Positions 51,973-60,797 of a DNA stretch of 64,000 bases are shown here, in pieces. The first letter of the stretch is position 1, and each line of letters opens with the position of its first letter. Position numbers and translations under genes: made by a program. This stretch comes from Curtobacterium poinsettiae (GTDB lineage: Bacteria > Actinomycetota > Actinomycetes > Actinomycetales > Microbacteriaceae). The notes under the pieces are model-generated. The model made no database searches. It saw nothing but the letters and a program-made list of their open reading frames with translations, and was not told the origin of the DNA. The stretch lies in assembly GCF_025677645.1 (NCBI RefSeq), contig NZ_CP106879.1, positions 868,001 to 932,000 of the forward strand, given 5' to 3'.

Positions 51973-53619
51973 GTGACCACGCTTCGGACCCCGGCCAGCA
52001 CGCCACGAACCACCGACCCGACCTGGTGGCGCGATGCCGTCGTCTACCAGGTCTACCCGCGCAGCTTCGCCGACACCGACGGCGACGGACTCGGTGACGT
52101 CGCGGGCATCACGAGCCGGGTGCCGTACCTGGCGTCGCTCGGCGTCGACGCGCTGTGGCTCTCCCCGTTCTTCCCGTCGCCGCTCGCCGACGGGGGCTAC
52201 GACGTCGCCGACTACCGTGCCGTCGACCCGAAACTCGGGTCCCTCGACGACCTGGACGCGCTGGTCCGGGCCGCCCACGAGCACGACCTGAAGGTCATCG
52301 TCGACATCGTGCCGAACCACACCTCCGACCAGCACGAGTGGTTCCGGGCCGCACTGGCGTCCGCGCCGGGGTCGGCCGAGCGTGCGCGGTACGTGTTCCG
52401 TGAGGGCTCCGGTGCCTCCGGGGAACTGCCGCCCAGCGACTGGGTGTCGAACTTCGGCGGCAGCGCGTGGACCCGGGTGCCCGACGGGCAGTGGTACCTG
52501 CACCTGTTCGCACCCGAGCAGCCCGACCTGGACTGGTCGAACCCCGAGGTCCGCGCCGACTTCGAGGACACGCTGCGCTTCTGGTCGGACCGCGGCGTCG
52601 ACGGGTTCCGGGTGGACGTCGCGCACGGGCTGGCGAAGGACCTGTCGACCCCGTACCGGCCGTCGAACGAGCAGGACCTGCCGCTCGACGGGTCCGATCC
52701 GCTGTACGACCGCGACGAGGTGCACGAGATCTTCGCCACCTGGCGCCGGGTGCTCGACGAGTACGACCCGCCCCGTGCCGCGGTCGCCGAGGCCTGGGCC
52801 CCGGCACCCCGCCGTGTCCTGTACGCCCGGCCGACGGAGCTCGGGCAGGCCTTCAACTTCGACCTGCTCGAGGCCCCGTTCGAGCCCGATGCCTTCCGTC
52901 GGATCATCGAGCGGAACCTGGCCGCCGCGGAGCAGTCGGGTGCGTCGAGCACCTGGGTGCTGTCGAACCACGACGTCGTGCGGCACCCCACCCGGTACGG
53001 CCTGCCGGACGGCACCGACACCGACGCCTGGCTCATGACGGACGGCACGACGCCGGAGCTCGACCGTGCACGGGGGCTCCGTCGGGCACACGCGGCGACG
53101 CTGCTGGTGCTGGCACTGCCGGGGTCCTCGTACGTCTACCAGGGCGAGGAGCTCGGGCTGCACGAGGCCGCCGCGATCCCGCGCGACCTGCTGCAGGACC
53201 CGAAGTGGCTCCGCACCGGGCACACCGTGAAGGGCCGGGACGGCTGCCGCGTGCCGATCCCGTGGACGCGCTCCGGGCCGTCGTTCGGCTTCGGGGACGT
53301 CGCACCGCACCTGCCCCAGCCGCAGGACTTCGGGGAGTCGTCGGTCGAGGCCGAGGACGGCGATCCCGGGTCGACCCTGTCGCTGTACCGCCGGGCGTTG
53401 GCCGCACGGCGTCGGCTGCAGCAGGGGGAGGCGCTGACGTGGCTGGAGTCCGGCTCCGAGGTCGTGGCGTTCGCCCGGCACGACGGCTGGCGGTCGGTCA
53501 CGAACTTCGGCACCGCGCCGGTGCCGCTGCCTGCCGGGACGGTCGTCGTCGCGTCCGGGTCGCTCGACGAGGTCGCGGCGGGGCTGCTGCCTGGTGAGAC
53601 GACGGTGTGGCTGGCCTGA
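51973..53619 (+). CDS. GH13 alpha-glucosidase
   Basis: 548 aa. Catalytic triad: nucleophile Asp215 in GFRVDVAH, acid Glu273 in VAEAW, transition-state Asp334 in SNHDVVRH. The opening DAVVYQVYPRSFADTDGDGL and GGYDVADYRAVD are typical of oligo-1,6-glucosidase/alpha-glucosidase subfamilies. No signal peptide, so it acts on imported malto- or isomalto-oligosaccharides. No sugar ABC transporter is adjacent. Confidence 0.92.
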   Translation: MTTLRTPASTPRTTDPTWWRDAVVYQVYPRSFADTDGDGLGDVAGITSRVPYLASLGVDALWLSPFFPSPLADGGYDVADYRAVDPKLGSLDDLDALVRAAHEHDLKVIVDIVPNHTSDQHEWFRAALASAPGSAERARYVFREGSGASGELPPSDWVSNFGGSAWTRVPDGQWYLHLFAPEQPDLDWSNPEVRADFEDTLRFWSDRGVDGFRVDVAHGLAKDLSTPYRPSNEQDLPLDGSDPLYDRDEVHEIFATWRRVLDEYDPPRAAVAEAWAPAPRRVLYARPTELGQAFNFDLLEAPFEPDAFRRIIERNLAAAEQSGASSTWVLSNHDVVRHPTRYGLPDGTDTDAWLMTDGTTPELDRARGLRRAHAATLLVLALPGSSYVYQGEELGLHEAAAIPRDLLQDPKWLRTGHTVKGRDGCRVPIPWTRSGPSFGFGDVAPHLPQPQDFGESSVEAEDGDPGSTLSLYRRALAARRRLQQGEALTWLESGSEVVAFARHDGWRSVTNFGTAPVPLPAGTVVVASGSLDEVAAGLLPGETTVWLA

Positions 53620-53728
53620 GCGTTCCGCTTGCGTCGTTCTTCCTCCACAGCCCGGAGGCCCGTGGGGGCGTTCCACAGATCGTCCCGCCGCCGCCCGGGG
53701 GTGACGTCCCGGTCGCGAGCATCGGGGC

Positions 53729-55747
53729 ATGACAGATCCCACTGCACCTGCACCAGCACCAGCTCCAGCCAAGGCCCCAGCTCCTTCCCGCGACCGGCGG
53801 TCGTTCCGGTCGCGGGCCGTCCGCCGCCTCGCTGCGGCCTGCGCCACGCTGACCGCGATCGGTGTGCTCGCGGCGCCCGCGGTCCTGCCGTCCGGGTCGA
53901 GTGCGGCATCCCTCGACTTCCCGTACGTCAACCAGTTCTCCAGTGCGTCCGGCGGCGCCCTGCACGGGGACGCCACGGTGTCGGGCGGCCGACTGCGGCT
54001 CACCGACGACGTCCGGAACCAGGCGGGAGCGTGGTCGACGAACGACACGTTCCCGTCGGACACCGGGCTCGAGATCGAGTTCACGTACGCGATGCACACC
54101 GAGAAGGACGACCCCGGGGCGGACGGGCTGCTGCTGTACCTGGCCGACGGCGCCGCGGCGCAGGGCGTCGGGTCCTTCGGCGCCGGGCTCGGGTACGCCT
54201 GCCGGAAAGAGGCCACCGAGGGCGGCGGCCGGGCGTGCGACCTGCCGGGGGTCCCCGGGGGTTTCGCGGCCGTCGCGATCGACCACTACGGCAACTTCTC
54301 GTCACGCATCAACGGGTCCGGTCCCGGAGCACAGCCCGACCACGTGGTGGTCCGGGGCTCGGGCAACGGGACCGAGGGCTACCGGTACGTCGCCGGAGCC
54401 GCGGCACCCGGGGGCACCGTGACGGCCGGTTCCACGCCCCGCACGGTCCGCATCACCCTGCTGCCCGACGACGACGGCGGGCTCGCGGTCACCGTCCGGC
54501 TGCAGGTCGGCTCGACCATGCGCACCGTGCTCGACTCGGTCCCGCTGCACGGCGACGGCCAGGCCTCGCTGCCGAGCACGCTGCGCCTCGGGTTCGCCGG
54601 GGCCACCGGCAGCCACGTCGACAAGCACGAGGTCGACGCGCTCCGGGTCTGGAAGCCGGCGGACCTGTCCGTCGAGCACGACCTGCCCGCGACCGCGACG
54701 GCGGGCGAACCGCTCCGCTACACCGTGACGGCGCGGAACCCCGGCCCGAACGCCGCCGACCCGAGCCCGCTGCAGGTCGACGTCCCCGACGGCATCGAGG
54801 ACGTCACCTGGACCTGCGCGGCTGCGGACGGCTCCACCTGCGTCACCGGGTCGGGCACCGGTGACGTCGCGACCGACCTGTCGTTGCCCCGAGGGGGTTC
54901 TGCCGTCGTCACGATCGAGGGCCGGGTGGCCGAGGGCACGTCCGGAGCGCTGGAGAGCACGGCGACCATCGCCCCGCCGACCTCGTTGTCCGACACGAAC
55001 GAGGCCGACAACGCCTCGCGGGCGACCACCACCGTGGCGGCACCGGTGATCACCGCCGACGTCGAGACGGACAAGTCGGTGTCGCCGTCGACCGTACGGC
55101 CCGGTGACGAGGTCGAGTACCTCGTGACGGCGAGGAACCGGGGGCCGTCGGTGGCGCAGCAGGTCGGGGCGGTCGACGACCTGCCCCAGGCCATGCGGTT
55201 CGTGGGCTCCGACGACGGGTGCACGGCCGAGGGGCAGCGGGTGACGTGCAGCTCGGACGTGGCGCTCGAGGTCGGGGAAACCCTGGACTTCCGGATCCGC
55301 GCCGAGCTCGACCCCGCGTACCAGGGGGACGGCTCCGACGTGGTGAACGTGGCGACGGCGACCTCGCCGACCGACCCGGACGGCGGCGACCCGTCGACCG
55401 GCGTGGCGATCGTCGTCGGCCCGGACGACGGGGGGCCCGCGCCGAGCCCCGCGCCGACGAGCGACCCCGTGCCGACGACCGGGCCGGCGCCGGACGACGG
55501 TGACGCCGGCGGGGACGGCTCCGCAGGCGACGACGGTCCTGGCGTCGACGACGGCGGAGCCGGTGACCCCGCAACCGACCGTCGGGCCGCGGCCCCCGTC
55601 GGGGCCCTGGCCTACACCGGCGCCGAAGGGCTCGGCCTCGCCGCCGCGCTCGCCGCCCTGGCCGCCGCCGTCGGATCCGGGTGCTGGTGGCTCGCCCGAC
55701 GCCGTGCTCGCCGGGACGCGCCGACCGACGATCCCCAGCAGCCCTGA
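53729..55747 (+). CDS. Cell-wall-anchored DUF11 surface protein with N-terminal lectin-like domain
   Basis: 672 aa. A Pro/Ala-rich start, a twin-basic signal peptide (cut near residue 60), an L-type-lectin-like beta sandwich (residues 60-305; FTYAMHTEKDDPGADGLLLY, AVAIDHYGNFSS), two DUF11 repeats (about 310-435 and 440-560; LRYTVTARNPGPNAADPS, VEYLVTARNRGPSVAQQV), a Pro/Asp/Gly linker, then LAYTG at 627-631, a hydrophobic helix and an Arg tail. The last part is a class E (LAxTG) sortase signal. Probably an adhesin. No sortase gene in the window. Confidence 0.85.
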   Translation: MTDPTAPAPAPAPAKAPAPSRDRRSFRSRAVRRLAAACATLTAIGVLAAPAVLPSGSSAASLDFPYVNQFSSASGGALHGDATVSGGRLRLTDDVRNQAGAWSTNDTFPSDTGLEIEFTYAMHTEKDDPGADGLLLYLADGAAAQGVGSFGAGLGYACRKEATEGGGRACDLPGVPGGFAAVAIDHYGNFSSRINGSGPGAQPDHVVVRGSGNGTEGYRYVAGAAAPGGTVTAGSTPRTVRITLLPDDDGGLAVTVRLQVGSTMRTVLDSVPLHGDGQASLPSTLRLGFAGATGSHVDKHEVDALRVWKPADLSVEHDLPATATAGEPLRYTVTARNPGPNAADPSPLQVDVPDGIEDVTWTCAAADGSTCVTGSGTGDVATDLSLPRGGSAVVTIEGRVAEGTSGALESTATIAPPTSLSDTNEADNASRATTTVAAPVITADVETDKSVSPSTVRPGDEVEYLVTARNRGPSVAQQVGAVDDLPQAMRFVGSDDGCTAEGQRVTCSSDVALEVGETLDFRIRAELDPAYQGDGSDVVNVATATSPTDPDGGDPSTGVAIVVGPDDGGPAPSPAPTSDPVPTTGPAPDDGDAGGDGSAGDDGPGVDDGGAGDPATDRRAAAPVGALAYTGAEGLGLAAALAALAAAVGSGCWWLARRRARRDAPTDDPQQP

Positions 55748-55890
55748 CACCGCCGGGACGGCACCGGACGGTGGTGTCGTCCCGGCGCACGGGTGTGGAC
55801 GTCCACAGGGGGACGAGTCCGCTCCGGTCGGGCGTCCACCCCACCGGCGGTAGGATCGGATCCACGATCCGCATGCCCGAAAGAGGTCTC

Positions 55891-56550
55891 GTGTCCGACA
55901 CCGTGGACGACGCCACCACCGTGGAAGACGCGACCCAGCGCGCGCGGTACTGGCCGATCCCGATCCTCCGGGCGGTCCCCGCAGCGGTCGTCGCGATGGT
56001 GATCACCTTCTCGACCAACCACGCCGCGGGGTACGGGCTCCTGCTCTTCGGCGGCTTCGCCCTGGTCGAGGGCCTCGTGCTCCTGTTCGCCGGTCTCTCG
56101 CGACTGCCCCTCGACGGCCGTTCGAGTCGCACGACCCTGCTGCAGGCCGTCATCACCCTGCTGGCCGCGGTCGCCGCGTTCGCGTGCAACGGGTTCGGGC
56201 TGCCGGCCTTCATCACGGTCATCGTCGCCTTCGCGGTGCTGACCGGGGCCCTCGAGCTGTCGCAGGGGCTTCGGGCCCGGCGTCGCTCGCCCTTCGCTCG
56301 CGACTGGACCACGATCGGCGGCCTCACGCTGCTGCTCGCGCTCGCGTTCCTCCTCACGCCGCCGGACTACTCCCAGCAGCTCGGTGGCGTGGAGCAGGTC
56401 ACCGGCACCCTCGACGCCTCGATCGTGCTCGTCGGCCTGCTCGGCGCGTACCTCGCCATCACGGCCGTCTTCCACGTGATCGCCGGCCTCTCGCACAAGT
56501 GGGGCACGGCCACGTCGGCCGTCGCCCCGGACGGAGCACCACACGCATGA
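55891..56550 (+). CDS. HdeD/DUF308-like membrane protein
   Basis: 219 aa, about six membrane helices in three pairs (ILRAVPAAVVAMVITFSTNH, GYGLLLFGGFALVEGLVLLF and so on), as in HdeD-like proteins. GTG 55891 follows AAAGAGG; an ATG at 55873 is also in frame, and a TAGGAT hexamer sits at 55851-55856. The last four bases overlap the next gene. Confidence 0.65.
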   Translation: MSDTVDDATTVEDATQRARYWPIPILRAVPAAVVAMVITFSTNHAAGYGLLLFGGFALVEGLVLLFAGLSRLPLDGRSSRTTLLQAVITLLAAVAAFACNGFGLPAFITVIVAFAVLTGALELSQGLRARRRSPFARDWTTIGGLTLLLALAFLLTPPDYSQQLGGVEQVTGTLDASIVLVGLLGAYLAITAVFHVIAGLSHKWGTATSAVAPDGAPHA

Positions 56551-56810
56551 CCACCCCCAGCCGTCGAGACCGTCTGCGCCCGGTCGAGCTCCTCGGGATC
56601 TCCGCGATCGTCGCGGTGTTCACCGGGCTCGTCGTGCTGTTCTCGACGCGGGAACTGCAGCTGGCCGTGATCTTCCTCGGCGTCGCGTTCATCGTGGTCG
56701 TCGTCGTGCTCGCCATGCTGCAGCTCGCCTCGTCGAGCGAGCAGGACGACAACGACATGCTCGGCGGGCACGAGACGCCGGGCGAGGGCGACGGCGACGA
56801 CTTCCACTGA
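56547..56810 (+). CDS. Small two-helix membrane protein
   Basis: 87 aa. Two membrane helices (LLGISAIVAVFTGLVVLF; LAVIFLGVAFIVVVVVLAML) and an acidic tail (EQDDNDMLGGHETPGEGDGD). Translationally coupled to the HdeD-like gene and probably its partner. No known domain. Confidence 0.7.
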   Translation: MTTPSRRDRLRPVELLGISAIVAVFTGLVVLFSTRELQLAVIFLGVAFIVVVVVLAMLQLASSSEQDDNDMLGGHETPGEGDGDDFH

Positions 56811-56933
56811 CGGCTGACGGTCGCGGCAGCGGTGACCGCATCCTGACGACGGACACGCCCGAGATCACGAATCCGGAACGGTCCTGTCAGGATCGCGGGT
56901 CCTACCGACACCTCTGGGTGAAGGAGGTGGGAT

Positions 56934-57479
56934 GTGGACGTGACGACCGGCACCGACACGGACGAAGGACTCGTCCGTGCGATGGCGCAGGGAGACACCG
57001 GCGCGCTCGCCCGGGCGTTCGACCGGTACGCCGCCACCCTCACCCGCTACGCGTGGGCGCTGGTCGACGACCGGTCCGACGTCGAGGAGATCGTGCAGGA
57101 CGCGTTCCTGACGCTCTGGCAGCGCGCCGCGACCCTCGAGCTGCCGGCGGACACGGTGCTGCCGTGGCTGCTCGTCGTGTGCCGCAACCACGCCTTCAAC
57201 ACCGGCCGCAAGCAGGCCCGGCGCCGCACGGACGAGCTGCCGGAGCACCTCGCCTCGCCCGCCGACCACGACGAGGCCCGTGAGACCCTGCGCTGGGTCC
57301 GGGCCGAGATCGCCGCGCTCCCCGACCTCGACCGCCGCATCTGCGAGCTCTGCCTGCTCGAGGGCCACTCGTACGCCGAGGCCGCCGAACTCCTCGGACT
57401 CACGGTCGGCGCGGTCACCCAGCGGGTGTCCCGCAACCGTCGACGACTCAAGAAGGTGGTGATGCACGATGAACACTGA
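56934..57479 (+). CDS. ECF-family RNA polymerase sigma factor
   Basis: 181 aa. Region 2 covers residues about 25-95 (FDRYAATLTRYAWALVDDRS, EEIVQDAFLTLWQR) and region 4 residues 115-175 (PDLDRRICELCLLEGHSYAE, then LLGLTVGAVTQRVSR). No extra C-terminal domain. GTG start after AAGGAGGTG. The next gene starts inside its last codons and encodes a single-pass membrane protein, the usual place of an anti-sigma factor. A GGAAC element at 56875 with GGGTCC 17 bases on may be its own promoter, though this is weak. Confidence 0.9.
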   Translation: MDVTTGTDTDEGLVRAMAQGDTGALARAFDRYAATLTRYAWALVDDRSDVEEIVQDAFLTLWQRAATLELPADTVLPWLLVVCRNHAFNTGRKQARRRTDELPEHLASPADHDEARETLRWVRAEIAALPDLDRRICELCLLEGHSYAEAAELLGLTVGAVTQRVSRNRRRLKKVVMHDEH

Positions 57480-58266
57480 GCCTCCGCAGGGCGACGACCT
57501 GCAGCGCATGCTCGTCTCGATGAAGCAGAACGTCCTCGAACGTGCCACCCCGCGTCCGAAGCGTCGTCGTGTCCGACCCGGTATCGCGCTCGGCATCGTC
57601 GGTCTGCTGGCCGTCGGCACCGCGACGGGCGCGGTCGCCCTGACGCTCTCGCAGCAGAACACCGACCCGGTCGCCGCTCCCACCCAGACCCAGCAGGCCG
57701 AGCCCTCGCCGTCCGCGACGACGCCGAGCTCCGCCCCGATCACGGGTGCCCCGATCCCGAAGCCCACCCCGACGTCGACACCGACCCCCGCCGCGGCGAC
57801 GATCCCCACGGACTGTCGCGCGCTCGTCCCCGCCGAGGACTACGACCGCTTCTTCGGTGACATCCCGTACATCCGGGTCGAACCTCCGGAAGAGGGTCTC
57901 CCGCCGGAGTACACGAGGGCTCCGGGATCTGAGCCGGAGATCGGCCCGGAGACGGCACCGACGAAGCTGTACTGCTTGTGGAAGGACCCGCGGGCGGACA
58001 TCTCAGGGCTCGCCATCACAGCCGGCACCGGAACGCCGGCGCAGCTCCAGCACGCCGAGGACGACTTCTACCAGGGGTGGACCCCGACCTGCGTCGACGC
58101 AGACGGCATCCGCACCTGTCGCCAGACCAAGAAGGACCCGCAGTACGGCACGGACTGGGCCCGGACGATGTACGTCCGTGGCGACACCTGGTTGCAGATC
58201 GACCAGTCGAACGTCCCGACCGACGGGCTCCTGCCCGCCGTCGTCGGGGAGATCTGGGGGGACTGA
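57469..58266 (+). CDS. Single-pass membrane anti-sigma candidate with DUF3558-like outer domain
   Basis: 265 aa. A basic cytoplasmic N-terminus (residues 1-40; GDDLQRMLVSMKQNVLERAT could clamp the sigma factor), one membrane helix (about 42-62), a Thr/Pro/Ser spacer, then a Cys-containing outer domain. That domain shares LYC-x-W-x-x-P-x-AD-x-S-x-L, RGD and QSNV-x-T-x-x-LL with the lipoprotein at 13352-13996. It lacks the zinc-binding HxxxCxxC of ZAS anti-sigma factors. ATG overlaps the sigma stop by 11 bases. Sigma control is inferred from position. Confidence 0.65.
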   Translation: MNTEPPQGDDLQRMLVSMKQNVLERATPRPKRRRVRPGIALGIVGLLAVGTATGAVALTLSQQNTDPVAAPTQTQQAEPSPSATTPSSAPITGAPIPKPTPTSTPTPAAATIPTDCRALVPAEDYDRFFGDIPYIRVEPPEEGLPPEYTRAPGSEPEIGPETAPTKLYCLWKDPRADISGLAITAGTGTPAQLQHAEDDFYQGWTPTCVDADGIRTCRQTKKDPQYGTDWARTMYVRGDTWLQIDQSNVPTDGLLPAVVGEIWGD

Positions 58267-58312
58267 CGGCCTGGAGGCACGTGGCGGACCCGACCCGCGC
58301 CTCCAGTCCGTC
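58265..58312 (+). terminator. Imperfect family A hairpin
   Basis: GACGGCCTGGAGGCACG against CGCGCCTCCAGTCCGTC, 15 of 17 matching. It begins at the stop codon of the anti-sigma-like gene. Confidence 0.6.
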
Positions 58313-58324
58313 GGTGGTCAGATC

Positions 58325-58375
58325 GTGAGCAGGAACGGTCGCCTCGCGCACCGTGACGCGACCGTTCCTGCTCAC
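58325..58375. repeat. Perfect 18-bp inverted repeat with GTGAGCAG ends (family B, copy 3)
   Basis: GTGAGCAGGAACGGTCGC (58325-58342) and its exact complement (58358-58375), loop 15. Followed by GAAGCG; the same hexamer in inverse (CGCTTC) precedes copy 2. It lies between convergent genes. Confidence 0.8.
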
Positions 58376-58417
58376 GAAGCGAAGCGCGCCGCGCGGCGCA
58401 CCGAAGCGCGCCCCGCA

Positions 58418-59296
58418 TCACCCCAGCCGTGCCGCCACGATGTCGCGCGCCAGCGTCCGGACCGCGCGGCTCGGCTCCGGCGACGTCCGGACCGCAAGGC
58501 CGATGCGGAGCGGCTCGACCGGATCCCGCAGCTCGAGCACCGCCCCGTCGTACCGCACCCCCGAGTCCGGGACGACCCCGACGCCGAGCCCGGCCGAGGC
58601 GAACCGGATCACGGCGGGCATGTCGTTCATCTCCGCGACGATGCGCCGACGGATGCCGAGCCGCTCGAGTGCTCCGTCGAGGATGATCCGGTTGCCGAAC
58701 CCGTGCGCCGTGTCGACGAACGGCTCGTCGGCGAGTTCGGCGAGCGACACCGACGACCGGCCGGCGAGCGGGTGGTCCGACGCGGTGAACACCCGGAAGG
58801 GCATCTCCCGCAGCGGCTCCACGACGACACCGGCTGGCACGGTGGGCAGGCCCGTGTAGGCGATGTCGAGCCGCCCGGCGACCAGGTCCTGCACGAGGCC
58901 GGTCGTCCCCGACGGTGAGGTCATCAGCTCCACGGCGACGAGCGGGTGCTGCCGTCGGAACCGCTGCAGCACGCCCGTCAGGTCGACGATGTCCATGCTC
59001 GTGAAGATGCCGAGCCGCACCCGGCCGCGCAGGTCGGCGTCGTCGGCGGTGGCCAGGTCGCGCATCCGGTCGAGCGCATCGAGCACCGCGCGGGCGTGGG
59101 GGAGCAGGTCCTCGCCCGCGGGCGTCAGGACGAGCCGTCGGCTGGTGCGGTCGAAGAGCCGCACCCCGAAGCTCCGCTCGAGCGAGGCGATGCCCGCGGA
59201 CACCGTGGACTGCGCGGCCCAGAGCCGTTCCGCCGCCCGGGTGACGCTGCCCTCGGCCGCGACGGTGACGAACTGTTCGAGCAGCCGGGTCTCCAT
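58418..59296 (-). CDS. LysR-family transcriptional regulator
   Basis: 292 aa. HTH: LLEQFVTVAAEGSVTRAAER then AAQSTVSAGIASLERSFG; the C-terminal domain has the usual two-lobed ligand fold (GRVRLGIFTSMDIVDL). ATG 59296 is six bases after GATACT (minus strand). A palindrome overlaps this promoter. Divergent from an MFS gene, which it probably controls. Confidence 0.88.
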   Translation of the reverse strand: METRLLEQFVTVAAEGSVTRAAERLWAAQSTVSAGIASLERSFGVRLFDRTSRRLVLTPAGEDLLPHARAVLDALDRMRDLATADDADLRGRVRLGIFTSMDIVDLTGVLQRFRRQHPLVAVELMTSPSGTTGLVQDLVAGRLDIAYTGLPTVPAGVVVEPLREMPFRVFTASDHPLAGRSSVSLAELADEPFVDTAHGFGNRIILDGALERLGIRRRIVAEMNDMPAVIRFASAGLGVGVVPDSGVRYDGAVLELRDPVEPLRIGLAVRTSPEPSRAVRTLARDIVAARLG

Positions 59297-59305
59297 CGTC
59301 CGAGT

Positions 59306-59320
59306 ATCGAGCAGATCGAT
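59306..59320. promoter_or_regulatory. LysR-type palindrome over the lysR promoter
   Basis: ATCGA-N5-TCGAT, sharing three bases with the -10 hexamer of the lysR gene (59303-59308); a T-N11-A-like site expected for autoregulation. Confidence 0.5.
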
Positions 59321-59377
59321 GGTGCACATCAAGCGCATCCGTTGGACTCGATGCTCTCTGGGCACGATCATCGGAGC

Positions 59378-60667
59378 ATGTCAACCGTGACCGACACCCC
59401 GACGAGCACCGTCCCCGCCACCACCGCCGCTCCCGCATCCGCGAGCGACCGTGTCGTCGCCCCGCGCGGGCGCCGCGTCCACACCCGTCGGCGCCACGGT
59501 TTCGGGTTCTGGGCCGTCGCCTTCGCGTTCCTCGCGGTGATGGCCTTCGCGACCGTCCCCGCACCCCTCTACGTCATCTACCAGGCCCGCGACGGCTTCC
59601 CGACGTTCACCACGACGGTGATCTTCGCGGCGTACGGGGTGGGGGTCGTCGGGTCGCTGTACCTGGCGGGACACCTCAGCGACGTGCACGGACGCCGTCC
59701 GCTCATCCTGGTGTCGATCGCCCTCGAGCTCGTCGCAGCCGTGCTGTTCCTGCTCTGGAACGACGTCACCGGTCTCATCGTCGCCCGGCTCGTGACCGGC
59801 CTCGGCGTCGGGACGCTGACGGCGACCGCGACGGCGCACCTCGGTGAGCTCCGGGTCCGTGCGACCGGGTCGAGCGACTCCGCGAAGGGCGCGAGCGTCG
59901 CCGCCGGAGCCGTGAACCTCGGTGGGCTGTCACTCGGCGCCCTGGTCGGTGGAGCGCTCGCCGAGTTCGTCGGGCAGCCCCTCATGGTCCCCTACGTGGT
60001 GTTCGTCATCGCGCTGGCGGTCGCGTTCGTGCTCGTGCTGGCCGCACCGGAGACGGTCGACCGCGCCGAGCAGCCCGTGGCCTACCGCCCGCAGCGCATG
60101 CAGGCTCCCGAGGGGCAGGGTGCCGCGTTCTGGGCCGCCGGTGCAGCCGCGTTCGCCGCGCTCGCCGTGCAGGGCCTCTTCACCTCGGTCGCGCCGAGCT
60201 TCCTCGGCACCACGTTCCACGTCACCGACCGCCTCGCCGCCGGAGCCACGACCTTCGGGGTCTTCGCCGCGAGCGCGCTGTCGCAGATCGTCTTCGCCCG
60301 ACTGTCGCAGCGTGCGCAGATCCGGCTCGGCATGCTGCTCCTGGTCGTCGGACTGGTCGTCCTCGCCGTCGCCGCGGTCCTGCTGCAGGTCGCCGGGTTC
60401 ATCGGCGGCGGGGTCGTCGCGGGAGCCGGCGTCGGCCTGCTGTTCCGCGCCGCGATCGGCAGCGCCGCAGCACTGGTCGGCCCGGAGCGTCGGGGCGGCG
60501 TGCTCGCCGCCACGTTCCTCATCGCCTACGCCGGGCTCACCGTGCCGGTCGTGGCCGTCGGGGCGGCGCTGCTGGTGATCCCGACGCTCCCCGTCCTCAT
60601 CGGGTACGTGGTGCTCGTCGCCGTCCTGGCCGTCGTCGCCGGTACCCGGCTGGCCGCGCGCGCCTGA
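59378..60667 (+). CDS. MFS transporter
   Basis: 429 aa, 12 membrane helices after a 40-residue disordered basic N-terminus. GHLSDVHGRRPLIL is motif A in the first loop. Sugar- or drug-efflux type; substrate unknown. ATG 59378 is 82 bases from the divergent lysR start. A half family A element (GGCGGGCCTCCCGTCCG) follows the stop. Confidence 0.83.
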   Translation: MSTVTDTPTSTVPATTAAPASASDRVVAPRGRRVHTRRRHGFGFWAVAFAFLAVMAFATVPAPLYVIYQARDGFPTFTTTVIFAAYGVGVVGSLYLAGHLSDVHGRRPLILVSIALELVAAVLFLLWNDVTGLIVARLVTGLGVGTLTATATAHLGELRVRATGSSDSAKGASVAAGAVNLGGLSLGALVGGALAEFVGQPLMVPYVVFVIALAVAFVLVLAAPETVDRAEQPVAYRPQRMQAPEGQGAAFWAAGAAAFAALAVQGLFTSVAPSFLGTTFHVTDRLAAGATTFGVFAASALSQIVFARLSQRAQIRLGMLLLVVGLVVLAVAAVLLQVAGFIGGGVVAGAGVGLLFRAAIGSAAALVGPERRGGVLAATFLIAYAGLTVPVVAVGAALLVIPTLPVLIGYVVLVAVLAVVAGTRLAARA

Positions 60668-60702
60668 CGCGTGGCGGGCCTCCCGTCCGCCCGTCGCATC
60701 CC

Positions 60703-60764
60703 GGAACCGGGTTCCGGACACCGACCCACGCGATCGCGCGGTGCCGTGTCCGGAACCCGGTTCC
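60703..60764. repeat. 19-bp inverted repeat made of nested palindromes
   Basis: GGAACCGGGTTCCGGACAC and its exact complement, 24 bases apart. Each arm itself contains a 13-base palindrome (GGAACC-G-GGTTCC), so several folds are possible. The spacer holds CGCGATCGCG. It lies 22 bases before the promoter of the next gene. Confidence 0.75.
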
Positions 60765-60797
60765 GTCGTGCGGTCGCACTCCCGGCATACTGGGCGC

